Positions 40,997 through 50,278 of a stretch of DNA of 56,590 bases are shown here, one piece after another. How positions within the stretch are numbered: position 1 is the first letter of the stretch; the number at the start of each line of letters is the position of its first letter. Under the pieces are notes generated by a model. The model saw only the letters and a program-made list of their open reading frames with translations, was not told the DNA's origin and made no database searches. The stretch is from an uncultured Spirochaetota bacterium (GTDB taxonomy: Bacteria; Spirochaetota; UBA4802; UBA5368), in the NCBI GenBank assembly GCA_937864375.1, contig CALMJO010000262.1, positions 1 to 56,590 of the forward strand, read 5' to 3'. The position numbers were made by a program, and so were the translations under genes.

Positions 40997-42976
40997 ATGA
41001 ACATTTCCGACCTGTTCTCGCGGGCCAAAAAGTTCCTGATGGGCGGATCCCGCAACGTGTCCGATCCATCCATCTTTCACAAGCTCTCCCTGGTCGCCTT
41101 CTTCGCATGGGTAGGACTGGGCGCCGACGGGCTTTCCTCTTCCTGTTACGGTCCGGAGGAAGCCTTTCTCGCGCTGGGAACACATACACATCTCGCTATT
41201 TTCGTCGCCCTTGGAACCGTGATCACCATTTTCGTGATATCCGCGAGTTATCACCAGATCATAGAGCTTTTTCCAACCGGCGGCGGCGGATACCTTGTCG
41301 CCAGCAAACTCATCTCCCCCACCGTGGGGATGGTCTCCGGCAGCGCGCTCCTGATCGACTACCTCCTCACGATTACCCTGTCGGTGGCCAGCGGGGCGGA
41401 TGCCCTGTTCAGCTTTCTTCCTCCCGAGTGGCAGAGCTATAAGATCATCGTAGCCGTATCCGGCGTCATAGTACTGATCTGGCTCAATCTTCGTGGAGTC
41501 AAGGAATCCGTAGCACCGCTCGTGCCCATTTTTATCATTTTCCTGGTCACCCACTCCTTCGCGATCATCTATTCCATCGTCTCCCAGGCGGGGTCGCTTC
41601 CGGAGCTTGCACGAGCGACCGTATTGGACATACAATCCTCCAATTCCGAGCTGGGAACCGTCGGCATGATATTCCTCATTCTCCGCGCCTACAGCATGGG
41701 CGCAGGAACCTATACCGGGATCGAGGCGGTCTCCAACGGCATCCCCATCCTCCGCGAGCCCAAGGTAAAAACAGCGACGCATACCATGCACTACATGGCG
41801 ATTTCCCTCGCGGTTACCGTTGCGGGGCTCATGATCGCATACCTGCTCTTTGGCGTGGGTCACGTCCCGGGCAAGACCCTGAACGCGGTGCTCTTCGAGA
41901 ACATGACACGCGACTGGCCGTCAACGCTCGCGTACACCTTCATTCTCGTGACGCTTCTTTCCGAGGCGACCCTGCTCTTCGTGGCCGCGCAGACAGGTTT
42001 CCTTGACGGACCGCGCGTGCTGTCCAACATGGCGCTCGACCGCTGGGCGCCTACCCGATTCGCGTCGCTCAATGACAGGCTCGTCACCCAGAACGGCATC
42101 CTCATCATGGGCATTGCCGCGATCGCCCTCATGCTCTATTCCGGCGGGTCGGTCAAGCTTCTGGTGATCTTTTACAGCATAAATGTGTTCATCACCTTTT
42201 CCCTTTCGCAGCTGGGCATGGTAAGGCACTGGTGGCAGGTGAGGGCAAAGGAAGCCTCCTGGAAGAAAAAGCTTTCCATTAATGGATTTGGACTGATTCT
42301 CACCGGCTTCATACTCGTATCCGTGGTTATTATGAAATTCCATGAGGGCGGATGGCTCACCATTTTCTTCACCGGCAGCGTTGTCGCCACGGCGATATTC
42401 ATCAAAAAGCACTACAACCGTACGTTTAAACTCCTTGGCAGGCTCAACGGCCTCGTCGAAGTCGCCGAGGTCGACGAATCCCATTACGAGGCTCACGCGG
42501 CGGAACCCGAATGCAACCGGAAAGAGAAGACGGCGGTACTGTTCGTGAACGGTTTCTCGGGAACAGGGCTTCATACGCTCTTTACGATCATCCGCCTGTT
42601 CGGAAAAATGTATAAAAATTTCGTATTCGTCCAGATCGGCGTGATCGACTCGGGGGTGTTCAAGGGCGCGGAGGAGATCGAGCAGCTCAAGGGCCATATC
42701 CAGGAACAGGGAGAACGCTACGTCAGGTACATGAAAAAGCACGGTTATTATGCCGAAGCGGTCACCTCGATAGCCGTAGACGTGGTCGAGGAGGCTTGCG
42801 GCATGGCCCCGCAAATCATGGAAAAGTTTCCCCAGGCGATCTTCTTTGCCGGACAGCTCGTATTCCCGGAAGATTCGTTCTTCACGCGCTGGCTGCATAA
42901 CTACTCCGCATTCGCGATCCAGCGGAGATTTTATCACCTGGGGATGCCCATCGTGATCCTGCCCATTCGCGTCTAG
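40997..42976 (+). CDS. APC superfamily permease with cytoplasmic C-terminal domain, KimA-like
   Basis: About 659 residues from the ATG at 40997, preceded by GAGGG; the ATG at 40985 is alternative. Twelve membrane helices begin SLVAFFAWVGLGADGLSSSCYGPEEAF and include FPTGGGGYLVASKL and GIEAVSNGIPIL. A ~160-residue soluble C-terminal domain follows (after KKHYNRTF), with KTAVLFVNGFSGTGLHTLF and FVFVQIGVIDSGVF, resembling the USP-like domain of the potassium importer KimA. Potassium uptake is a reasonable inference, while an amino-acid substrate is possible. No c-di-AMP riboswitch was recognised in the 165-base leader. Confidence 0.72.
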   Translation: MNISDLFSRAKKFLMGGSRNVSDPSIFHKLSLVAFFAWVGLGADGLSSSCYGPEEAFLALGTHTHLAIFVALGTVITIFVISASYHQIIELFPTGGGGYLVASKLISPTVGMVSGSALLIDYLLTITLSVASGADALFSFLPPEWQSYKIIVAVSGVIVLIWLNLRGVKESVAPLVPIFIIFLVTHSFAIIYSIVSQAGSLPELARATVLDIQSSNSELGTVGMIFLILRAYSMGAGTYTGIEAVSNGIPILREPKVKTATHTMHYMAISLAVTVAGLMIAYLLFGVGHVPGKTLNAVLFENMTRDWPSTLAYTFILVTLLSEATLLFVAAQTGFLDGPRVLSNMALDRWAPTRFASLNDRLVTQNGILIMGIAAIALMLYSGGSVKLLVIFYSINVFITFSLSQLGMVRHWWQVRAKEASWKKKLSINGFGLILTGFILVSVVIMKFHEGGWLTIFFTGSVVATAIFIKKHYNRTFKLLGRLNGLVEVAEVDESHYEAHAAEPECNRKEKTAVLFVNGFSGTGLHTLFTIIRLFGKMYKNFVFVQIGVIDSGVFKGAEEIEQLKGHIQEQGERYVRYMKKHGYYAEAVTSIAVDVVEEACGMAPQIMEKFPQAIFFAGQLVFPEDSFFTRWLHNYSAFAIQRRFYHLGMPIVILPIRV

Positions 42977-43042
42977 CGCTGCCTCCGCCAATTACTGCTT
43001 GACACGCATGCATCCCGCTTAGGATTATCATGCCACAGCGGG

Positions 43043-44407
43043 GTGAGTATGAACGAATTTCACGAGATCATCAAGGCGATCAACGGCTACCTCTGGGGGC
43101 CGCCCATGCTGGTGCTGCTCTTTGGCACCCATATTTTCTTCACGTTCAGGCTGCGTTTCATTCAACGCTACACCTGGCGCGCCATCAAGCTCTCGGTCGC
43201 GAAGGACGGCGACGGGGAAGGAGACGTAAGCCACTTCGGCGCGCTCACTACCGCGCTCGCCGCGACGATCGGGACGGGCAATATCGTGGGCGTGGCGACC
43301 GCGGTCGCGCTCGGCGGGCCCGGCGCGGTCCTCTGGTGCTGGCTCACCGGCGTATTCGGCTTCGCCACCAAGTACGCGGAAGCCGTCCTTTCCGTCAAGT
43401 ACAGGGTGAAGACCTCGGACGGAAGCATGCTCGGCGGTCCCATGTACGCGCTCGAGCGCGGGCTCAAGAGCAAATCGCTCGCGGTGCTCTTCTGCGTCTT
43501 CACGGCGATTGCCGCCTTCGGCATCGGGAACATGGTGCAGGCGAACTCCATTTCCAAGATGGCGCTTGAAACCCTGAGCGTCCCTCTCTGGGCCACCGGC
43601 CTTTTCACCTCCGCCATCACGGCAATAGTCATCCTGGGCGGCGTCAAATCGATCGCCCGCGTGTGCGAAATCCTCGTCCCCTTCATGGCCATCTTCTACG
43701 TGATGGGATGCTTCGTAATACTCGTCATCAACAGGGAAGCGCTCATTCCCACTTTCGTACTGATCGGCAAATCCGCCTTCAGTCCGCAGGCTGCGGGGGG
43801 CGGCTTCGTGGGCGCCTCGATCATGATGGCGGCCCGCTACGGCATCGCGCGCGGTCTTTTCTCCAATGAATCGGGTCTGGGCTCGGCGCCCATCGTCGCC
43901 GCGGCCGCGAAAACGAGGAACCCCGTGAAGCAGGCGCTCGTTTCAGCGACCGGCACCTTCTGGGACACCGTCGTGGTCTGCGCGATGACCGGCCTGGTCG
44001 TGGTAAGCACGATTTACCTTTACCCGGACGACTTCGGTTCCATCGAAGGGACGCTCATGACCAAGCGCGCCTTCGGCGAAATTCCCGTGATAGGGCCCAT
44101 CGTCCTCACCGTGGGGCTGTTCACGTTCGTCTATTCGACGATCTTGGGCTGGTCCTACTATGGCGAGCGCGCGGTGGAATACCTTTTCGGTAAAATGTCA
44201 ATAAAGCCTTACCGCGTGCTGTGGGTCCTGGGCGTCTACGTGGGCTCCGTGGTGCTGCCGCAGATGGTGTGGGACCTCGCCGACATGATGAACATGCTCA
44301 TGGCGATACCCAACCTCACCGCGCTCATCCTCCTGAGCAACGTCATCGTCCGTGAAACCGACACATACCTGTGGAGCGGCAGCCTCGATACCACTTCAAA
44401 GGATTGA
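43043..44407 (+). CDS. AGCS family sodium:alanine/glycine symporter
   Basis: The 454-residue permease has the AGCS signatures GPPMLVLLFGTHIFFTFRLR, TTALAATIGTGNIVGVATA, GGPGAVLWCWLTGVFG, the LGGPMYALERGL loop and GLFSNESGLGSAPIVAAAAK. It imports alanine or glycine with Na+. The sodium gradient set by the neighbouring antiporter and pyrophosphatase would drive it. It lies ~65 bases after the KimA-like gene and 20 bases before the next permease, so the three are probably cotranscribed. Confidence 0.93.
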   Translation: MSMNEFHEIIKAINGYLWGPPMLVLLFGTHIFFTFRLRFIQRYTWRAIKLSVAKDGDGEGDVSHFGALTTALAATIGTGNIVGVATAVALGGPGAVLWCWLTGVFGFATKYAEAVLSVKYRVKTSDGSMLGGPMYALERGLKSKSLAVLFCVFTAIAAFGIGNMVQANSISKMALETLSVPLWATGLFTSAITAIVILGGVKSIARVCEILVPFMAIFYVMGCFVILVINREALIPTFVLIGKSAFSPQAAGGGFVGASIMMAARYGIARGLFSNESGLGSAPIVAAAAKTRNPVKQALVSATGTFWDTVVVCAMTGLVVVSTIYLYPDDFGSIEGTLMTKRAFGEIPVIGPIVLTVGLFTFVYSTILGWSYYGERAVEYLFGKMSIKPYRVLWVLGVYVGSVVLPQMVWDLADMMNMLMAIPNLTALILLSNVIVRETDTYLWSGSLDTTSKD

Positions 44408-44427
44408 TTTCGCCCGGGAACGCACCC

Positions 44428-45933
44428 ATGAAAAAGAGATTCAGAGAGCACCTCGCCAGGAAACCGATCGAAGACCTGATCAGCGACTCGCACCTTGACC
44501 AGTCTCACAGCCTCAGGAGGGTGCTGGGTCCAATCCACCTGGTGATGCTGGGCATCGGCGTCATCGTGGGTGCGGGAATTTTCGTGGTGACGGGCCAGGC
44601 CGCTGCGCAGTACTCCGGACCCGCGATCATCCTTTCATTCGTCATTTCGGCGCTCGCGTGCGCCTTTGCGGGTCTGTGCTACGCCGAATTCGCGTCCATG
44701 ATCCCTGTCGCGGGAAGCGCCTACACCTACGCATACGCGACGCTCGGCAAGCTCTTCGCCTGGATTATCGGGTGGGACCTCATCCTCGAGTATCTCTTCG
44801 GCGCGGCCTCGGTCGCGGTGGGCTGGTCGGGCTACATCACGAGCTTTTTTGGCGACTTCGGCATGGGCATTCCGGAATACCTTTCGAGCGCCCCGCTGGT
44901 CCACGACCCTGTCCTCGGGTGGCAGACGACGGGCGCGATCATGAACCTTCCGGCAATGCTGATCGTGGGCGCCTGCACGCTCCTCCTGGTGATCGGCATC
45001 AGGGAATCGGCGCACTTCAACAACGCGATCGTGGTCATCAAGATCGCGGTGATCCTGCTTTTCATAGGGTTTGGAGTCGCCTTCATTAACCTTGACAACC
45101 TCGTCCCGTTCATCCCGGAAAACACCGGCGAATTCGGACACTACGGCTGGAGCGGTATTCTGCGGGGCGCCGGCGTCATCTTCTTCGCCTACATCGGCTT
45201 TGACACGATCTCGACGGCGGCGCAGGAGGTCAAAAACCCCCAGCGCGACATGCCCATAGGCATCCTGGGCTCGCTTGCTGTCGCAACGGTGCTCTATATC
45301 CTCGTCGCCTTCGTCCTTACCGGCATGGTCAACTACTCCAGGCTCGCGGTCCCCAATCCCATCGCCGTAGGCATAGACAGCGCGGGGCAGTCTCTCTTTT
45401 GGCTCAGGCCTTTCGTGAAGATAGGCGCGATCGCGGGTTTAAGCTCGGTGGTGCTCGTACTCCTCTACGGGCAGTCCCGGATATTTTTCACCATGTCCCG
45501 GGACAACCTGCTCCCAAGGCGGTTCGCGGTCGTCCATGAACGCTTTCGCACTCCCTATATCATTACCATCATCACCGGGCTGGCCGCGATGCTGTTCGCC
45601 GGCCTTTTCCCCATAGGCCTTCTCGCCGAAATGGTTTCCATTGGAACGCTCCTCGCCTTCGTAATCGTGTGCGTGAGCGTGCCCGTACTGAGGATCACGC
45701 ACCCGCGGATGAACCGTCCTTTCAGAACGCCCTTCGTCCCGCTCGTACCGGTCCTGGGAGCGCTTATCTCACTCGCGCAGATGATCGCCCTTCCCCTGGA
45801 CACCATGCTCAGGCTTGTGATCTGGATGGCAGTGGGGTTCGTGATCTATTTCATCTACGGAAAATCGCATGGGAAGAAACACCCCAGGCCCACCAGCGAC
45901 GAGCCGATCACCGGGATCCTTAAAAACGATTAA
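44428..45933 (+). CDS. APC family amino-acid permease (CAT/YfnA type)
   Basis: From MKKRFREHLARKPIEDL the protein has 501 residues. The cytoplasmic N-terminal LRRVLGPIHLVMLGIGVIVGAGIFVVTG segment is the APC consensus; SFVISALACAFAGLCYAEFAS, FAYIGFDTISTAAQEVKNPQ and QSRIFFTMSRDNLLP follow. It has about 12-14 helices and a charged tail. The subgroup transports cationic or neutral amino acids; specificity is unknown. An in-frame upstream start at 44371 would lie inside the AGCS gene and is unlikely. Confidence 0.92.
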   Translation: MKKRFREHLARKPIEDLISDSHLDQSHSLRRVLGPIHLVMLGIGVIVGAGIFVVTGQAAAQYSGPAIILSFVISALACAFAGLCYAEFASMIPVAGSAYTYAYATLGKLFAWIIGWDLILEYLFGAASVAVGWSGYITSFFGDFGMGIPEYLSSAPLVHDPVLGWQTTGAIMNLPAMLIVGACTLLLVIGIRESAHFNNAIVVIKIAVILLFIGFGVAFINLDNLVPFIPENTGEFGHYGWSGILRGAGVIFFAYIGFDTISTAAQEVKNPQRDMPIGILGSLAVATVLYILVAFVLTGMVNYSRLAVPNPIAVGIDSAGQSLFWLRPFVKIGAIAGLSSVVLVLLYGQSRIFFTMSRDNLLPRRFAVVHERFRTPYIITIITGLAAMLFAGLFPIGLLAEMVSIGTLLAFVIVCVSVPVLRITHPRMNRPFRTPFVPLVPVLGALISLAQMIALPLDTMLRLVIWMAVGFVIYFIYGKSHGKKHPRPTSDEPITGILKND

Positions 45934-46124
45934 GTGGTCCGATCGGCGTATCCGCCCAGCATGGCGTCATTGCCCGGACGGGCCTGGAGCCGCCTCCCCG
46001 CGGCGCCGGATTCCTGTATTCCCGTAAACCTTTTTTCGCATCGTCCGCCATTACTTCTTGCATTTCAGGCGATGCCGGTTTAATTTTTGGTGCTTTCCTA
46101 TAAAAGCACATCCCTGAGGTAATC

Positions 46125-46637
46125 ATGAAACCAGGATCGGCCGTCACCGCCTTGATTGCGACCGTGCTTCTCTTCGCCGGCGCCCAGATATTCCCCCTCG
46201 GCTGCTCCTTCTCCCGAGATCGGGACGATGCGCTCAGGGAAACGGACCGCTGGTTCGAGCTCGTGCGCCAGGGCAAGTACCGGGAATCGGCCGACCTGCT
46301 GCATCCGAGCTTCCTTGAATCGACCCCGCGCGACAGGTATATCACGATGCTCGCTACCCTGAAAAAGGGATGCGGCGAGATCGGAAAACAGAATCTGCGC
46401 TCATGGAGCAGCCAGTCAAAGCTGTCCCCGGGGGGAGAAAAAAGCTCGCTCGTGCTGCTGGTATTCGATCTGCCCTGCCCCTCCGGCGCCATGGCGGTAA
46501 AACTCACCTGCACCCGCACCGGGGACAATGACCCGCCCCGAATCCTGCTCATGAGCATCACGGGCTCCCCCGTGCAGCAGGATGAACAAAAGGGCTCTCC
46601 TCCACGCGAGAAAGAGCCCCAGGGAGTGATGATCTGA
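46125..46637 (+). CDS. lipoprotein of unknown function
   Basis: The 170-residue protein follows a TGAGGTAATC ribosome site. The signal peptide ends in the lipobox FPLGC (C27). The mature part (RETDRWFELVRQGKYRESADLLHPSF) has a small helical start, then beta strands (SSLVLLVFDLPCP, MAVKLTCTRTG). This is the layout of DUF4019/DUF4864-type or NTF2-like lipoproteins, though no diagnostic motif is seen. It is probably anchored in the envelope. The next gene starts 22 bases later. Confidence 0.65.
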   Translation: MKPGSAVTALIATVLLFAGAQIFPLGCSFSRDRDDALRETDRWFELVRQGKYRESADLLHPSFLESTPRDRYITMLATLKKGCGEIGKQNLRSWSSQSKLSPGGEKSSLVLLVFDLPCPSGAMAVKLTCTRTGDNDPPRILLMSITGSPVQQDEQKGSPPREKEPQGVMI

Positions 46638-46659
46638 CCCGGGAGAGAAGCGCGCGCCC

Positions 46660-47226
46660 ATGAGCAAGTGGAAAGTGACGGACAGGAACACCGTGTACAA
46701 GAACGATATTTTTCATATCGAGTCGCTTCGCTGCCGTCACGACCGCAAGGACATTACCCACGACTTCTTCGTTCTCAACACGCGCGACTGGATCAACATC
46801 ACCGCACTCACCGGGGACAACCGGCTTATCATGGTCGAGCAGCACCGCCTGGGAACGGACGAATACACCATTGAAACGAGCGCGGGCCTCATCGAGCCCG
46901 GAGAGTCCCCGGAAGACGCCGCCCGCAGGGAGCTCCTGGAGGAAACCGGGTACGAGGCGTCAGATCTGGTCCTGCTTAAAAAATGCTCCTCGAACCCCGC
47001 GATAATGAACAACTACATCCACTTTTACCTGGCGACGGGATGCAGGAAAAGCGCCGCCCAGAACCTCGATCCCGCCGAGGACATCGACGTGCACCTGTAT
47101 ACCCACGAAGAGGTCTTCGACCTGGTGAATCGGGGCAGGATAGATCACAGCATCATTATCACCGCGCTGAGCCTCTACTTTCAGTCGCCGCACTTCAGGG
47201 GGAAAACTCCTCTGAGCCTTGCCTGA
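46660..47226 (+). CDS. NUDIX hydrolase, ADP-ribose pyrophosphatase-like
   Basis: The 188-residue protein has a full Nudix box (residues 76-98): G, five residues, E, then RRELLEETGY. This box binds Mg2+ and catalyses cleavage of nucleoside diphosphates linked to X. The preceding ITALTGDNRLIMVEQHRLG and ETSAGLIEPGE match the ADP-ribose/NDP-sugar subgroup. The N-terminal strand swap region (VTDRNTVYKNDIFHIE) also fits. Substrate is inferred only. Confidence 0.9.
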   Translation: MSKWKVTDRNTVYKNDIFHIESLRCRHDRKDITHDFFVLNTRDWINITALTGDNRLIMVEQHRLGTDEYTIETSAGLIEPGESPEDAARRELLEETGYEASDLVLLKKCSSNPAIMNNYIHFYLATGCRKSAAQNLDPAEDIDVHLYTHEEVFDLVNRGRIDHSIIITALSLYFQSPHFRGKTPLSLA

Positions 47227-47398
47227 AGGGGAGATGGTTCCCGCTGAGCGCGCATGTTCATGGTCGATCGGGGCATAATCCGTCCTCCGGCACCGCGTCC
47301 CGCCGATCCGCTGATCGGTCCCCCGATCTTTCCATGCATTCCGGTTTACGGCAGGCTGTATTGGCCAGAAAGTAAGTATTCAAGGACAGGCGACACCG

Positions 47399-47857
47399 TC
47401 ACTGTCGCTCCTGCCCCTGGATGGAGCATCCCGCATCGGCGCCCGCCAGTTCCACCGCCGAAATGGAGAGGCAGATGAAGCCTCCCCCCCGGGCGGGAAC
47501 GAAAAACACCAGCTTATCCTCTTCCCCGAGTTTCTGGCGCACGCATCCCCGGCCCGATTCACCCATGGTTTTAAAAAGAGAATTCTCCCTGAACCCGAAG
47601 CCTATCAGGGCTTTTACAGGATGGCTGATGATGCGACCGTGCGCATCCAGAGCGTAGTAATACCCGGTTGAACCCAGGCGGATCCCCTTCAGCGCATCGA
47701 CCTCCGCGGGTTTCCCCGCGAGCCTTTCCGCGTGCCGTTCCAGCTCGCGAAAGATGGCATCCGGTGTCGGGGGGCGCGCCGTGATGCATCCGAAGGCCGT
47801 GAAGAGAATCGTCCCCACACACGCGAGAACGTATATAATGACCGGTTTACCTGTCAT
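47399..47857 (-). CDS. lipoprotein with Cache-like sensor fold
   Basis: About 152 residues from MTGKPVIIYV; the ATG at 47866 is three codons upstream. The lipobox is FTAFGC (C24). Residues ~65-105 read GSTGYYYALDAHGRIISHPVKALIGF, cut here for its Gly-Tyr-Tyr and His-Pro pair. This is the pattern of small-molecule-binding Cache domains in receptors (GxxGYxxxxDxxGxxxxHP). The domain is thus seen as a free lipoprotein rather than fused to a kinase or receptor. Ligand unknown. Confidence 0.6.
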   Translation of the reverse strand: MTGKPVIIYVLACVGTILFTAFGCITARPPTPDAIFRELERHAERLAGKPAEVDALKGIRLGSTGYYYALDAHGRIISHPVKALIGFGFRENSLFKTMGESGRGCVRQKLGEEDKLVFFVPARGGGFICLSISAVELAGADAGCSIQGQERQ

Positions 47858-47895
47858 ATTCACCATTTTTTAAACTAAATATTGCCAAATATCTA

Positions 47896-47921
47896 TTGAC
47901 AACAAGAAAAATAATTATAAC
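47896..47921 (+). promoter_or_regulatory. weak candidate promoter for the OmpL47-like gene
   Basis: TTGACA (47896-47901) and TATAAC (47916-47921) in an AT-rich patch, but the spacer is 14 bases instead of ~17. It is the best visible pair in the divergent gap. It would leave a ~115-base leader. Confidence 0.3.
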
Positions 47922-48043
47922 ATCACCCCTGTTTAGCCTCCGGATACTTTAATACCATGCTCTCCGCCCGTCCGAGGCTGAAATGTGCATAATGGAACGT
48001 ACCATAATTTATGAGAATAAACATCAATGCAGGAGGTTTTCCC

Positions 48044-49156
48044 ATGCTTAAAAGGTTTCTTATTGTATGTATGTGTGTTTCCTTCGGACTATTCATAACT
48101 TCCATAACCGTTGCCCAGGACAAGGTTGATCCGGCCAAGGAAGCCCCCAAGGCCGAGGAAAAGAAAGCCGACGTCAAGGAAGAGAAAAAGGCCGAGGACC
48201 TGGCGGGCGACGAGAAGCTCGAAGCGGTAGAGGTTCCCAAGGACGAGGCCAAGAAGGGAAGCACGGTCACGCTCCAGGCGAAGACCTCTTTTGACGGAGT
48301 GAACACCTACGCCAACTCCAAGGTCCAGTTCAAGCTCAACACCACCGACAACATGATGCTCGACAAGACCGAATACAAGATCAACGCCGCCGAGGCCGTG
48401 GCGTACGACAAGCCCTTTACCCTCGACGAGGAGGGAAAGTACACGATAACCTACTACGGCACCGACAAGCTCGGAAACCGTGAAGACGAGAAGATGTTCC
48501 GCGTGATCATCGACAACACCGCTCCCGAGGTCGTCATCACCACGAACAAGCCCGTCATCAAGATAGGGGACAAGTACTTTGGCTCCAAGACCATGGCATT
48601 TACCGTCAACGCCAAGGACGCGGCGTCCGGAGTAAGCAAAACCGACTACGCAATCAACGGCAAGGACTTCACCGAGTACGTCACCAGCTTCAACATAGCC
48701 ACCGACGGCGAAATCGAGCTCAAGGCGAAAGCGGTCGACAACGTCGCCAATCTCACCGAAAACTTCACGCTCAAGCTGGTCGACGACACCGGAAAGGAGA
48801 TCGAGGTCAAGAACGGCGCGGTAAAGATATTCATGGACAACGTTCCTCCCACGATCGAGCTCAAGTCCAACAAGGAATTCGTTCAGAAGGACGGGAAAAA
48901 CGTTGCGTCAACCGAATACAAGTACAGCGTCGCGGCGACTGATAACGAATCGGGCGTGGCCATGATACTGGTCAGGGTTGACGGCAAGGGAGATTTCGAA
49001 GCCTACAAGGGCGATATCACCTTTGCGTCCAACGGCGAGCATCTCATCGAAGCCAAGGCGCTTGACAAGATGGGAAATATTTCCACTACCGCGATCCTTT
49101 CGGTATTCGTCGACGTACTGCCGCCGCAGACCACCATCGAGACCGTAACCGAGTAG
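48044..49156 (+). CDS. OmpL47-like repeat surface protein
   Basis: About 370 residues from MLKRFLIVCMC, seven bases after AGGAGG. A signal peptide runs to VAQ. A Lys/Glu/Ala-rich linker (~26-70) follows, then three Ig-like beta repeats. Each carries phrases such as DEEGKYTITYYGTDKLGN, DGEIELKAKAVDNVAN and NGEHLIEAKALDKMGN, and is closed by VDNTAP/MDNVPP/VDVLPP-type turns. This repeat is the OmpL47-type domain known from Leptospira surface proteins that bind host matrix; here a structural or adhesive envelope role is inferred. The gene is monocistronic, ended by a strong terminator. Confidence 0.78.
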   Translation: MLKRFLIVCMCVSFGLFITSITVAQDKVDPAKEAPKAEEKKADVKEEKKAEDLAGDEKLEAVEVPKDEAKKGSTVTLQAKTSFDGVNTYANSKVQFKLNTTDNMMLDKTEYKINAAEAVAYDKPFTLDEEGKYTITYYGTDKLGNREDEKMFRVIIDNTAPEVVITTNKPVIKIGDKYFGSKTMAFTVNAKDAASGVSKTDYAINGKDFTEYVTSFNIATDGEIELKAKAVDNVANLTENFTLKLVDDTGKEIEVKNGAVKIFMDNVPPTIELKSNKEFVQKDGKNVASTEYKYSVAATDNESGVAMILVRVDGKGDFEAYKGDITFASNGEHLIEAKALDKMGNISTTAILSVFVDVLPPQTTIETVTE

Positions 49157-49175
49157 CGCTCGAACGAGCTGCAAT

Positions 49176-49208
49176 AAAGGGGGGAGCATGGTGCTCTCCC
49201 CTTTTATT
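49176..49208 (+). terminator. bidirectional terminator after the OmpL47-like gene
   Basis: AAGGGGGGAGCA and TGCTCTCCCCTT form a stem (one mismatch) with a short tgg loop, followed by TTATTTT. The A run on the other side lets it also serve the converging TPR gene on the minus strand. Confidence 0.85.
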
Positions 49209-49209
49209 T

Positions 49210-49704
49210 TCATTCCGCGCTTTCAGTCACATATTTCGAATAATAGATCTTCACCATGTATTCCAGGCCCAGGTAGTCGTAGATGGAGGCTATGTTGTAC
49301 AGGGCCTGCACCATTCCCGGGTCATAATCGTACGCGCGCTGGAACGAATGCAGGGACTCCTCGTATTTTCGTGCGAACATGTGCGCGAGCCCCAGATAGT
49401 AATGGGCTGACGCCATTCGCTTGTCCAGCTCGACGGCACGTTCAAGATGCCTCCTTGCCTTCGCAAGCCCGCCCTCGCGCATCAGGTACGCTTTTCCGAT
49501 GCCGTAGTGCGCGCGCGCATAATAAGGATTTATTTCGAGCGAGCGCGTAAAGGTTTGTATAGCGTCATCAAGCCTGCCTTCCAGCGCCTGGGCGGCGCCC
49601 TTCTCGTAAAGCACGCCTGAATCCTCACGGGCAGGCAGCGACAGGGGTATCATGGAAAAACCGGCCGCCAGGAGGAGCAGCGCGCATTGCCGCTTAACGG
49701 GCAT
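49210..49704 (-). CDS. exported TPR-repeat protein
   Basis: The 164-residue protein has a signal peptide (to LPARED) and about four tetratricopeptide repeats: GAAQALEGRLDDAIQTFTRS, YGIGKAYLMREGGLAKARRH, YYLGLAHMFARKYEESLHSF and YNIASIYDYLGLEYMVKIYY. Such proteins act as periplasmic scaffolds; no partner can be named. It overlaps the stop of the upstream membrane protein by 11 bases, so the two probably form an operon. Confidence 0.8.
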   Translation of the reverse strand: MPVKRQCALLLLAAGFSMIPLSLPAREDSGVLYEKGAAQALEGRLDDAIQTFTRSLEINPYYARAHYGIGKAYLMREGGLAKARRHLERAVELDKRMASAHYYLGLAHMFARKYEESLHSFQRAYDYDPGMVQALYNIASIYDYLGLEYMVKIYYSKYVTESAE

Positions 49705-50137
49705 CGGGAATGAACTCTTTAAGCTTCTCGTAGAAAAAACTGTCTATGCCCTTCTCGTAGTAGACGTACGCGACGAACACGATCCAGAGGGCGAGCGTCA
49801 GGATGCACATGAACTTGAGAAGCCTTTCGGCGCCAATATCGTCCGACTTGTAGAAGAGTATGATCAGCGCCAGGGGCCAGAAAAGGAAAAGATTCACAAA
49901 CACCAGCGCGACTAATTCTTTAAGGAAATCGATCAAGACGGTATACCAGTTCTGGACGAACAAGGCATAGCCGCTGTTGAGGTTTTCCCAGAAGAACCAC
50001 ACGTAGAAGACAAAAATCAGCGTCGCAATAATTTTCCAGAACGCCTCTATCCTTGGCCTGAACCACATGAAGGCCACGGTGAAGCCCCAAATCGCGACGA
50101 ATATGAATACCGACTTTACGAGGAGCGCCTTGTCCAT
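49694..50137 (-). CDS. four-helix membrane protein, unrecognised
   Basis: About 147 residues from MDKALLVKSVF; earlier in-frame starts add a non-hydrophobic extension. Four helices are visible: FIFVAIWGFTVAFMWF, IIATLIFVFYVWFFW, LVALVFVNLFLFWPLALIILF and FMCILTLALWIVFVAYVYY. It has no family motif I recognise and ends with a charged tail. It is paired with the TPR gene. Confidence 0.6.
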   Translation of the reverse strand: MDKALLVKSVFIFVAIWGFTVAFMWFRPRIEAFWKIIATLIFVFYVWFFWENLNSGYALFVQNWYTVLIDFLKELVALVFVNLFLFWPLALIILFYKSDDIGAERLLKFMCILTLALWIVFVAYVYYEKGIDSFFYEKLKEFIPDAR

Positions 50138-50278
50138 TGCCTGTTCCGGTCCCCAGAATATAAGCCGTGCGTGAATATTGATTCTATCGTATGCAGCGGG
50201 CAACAGAAAAAAACTTTACACGATTATTTATCGGCCTTCAGAATAAGCCACTGTAACATTAAATCCATGCATACTGGT

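Noticed and set aside
50228..50235. GCCGATAA on the minus strand ahead of the four-helix membrane protein
   Set aside because: The sequence at the -35 distance (50247-50254) does not resemble TAAAGTTT.
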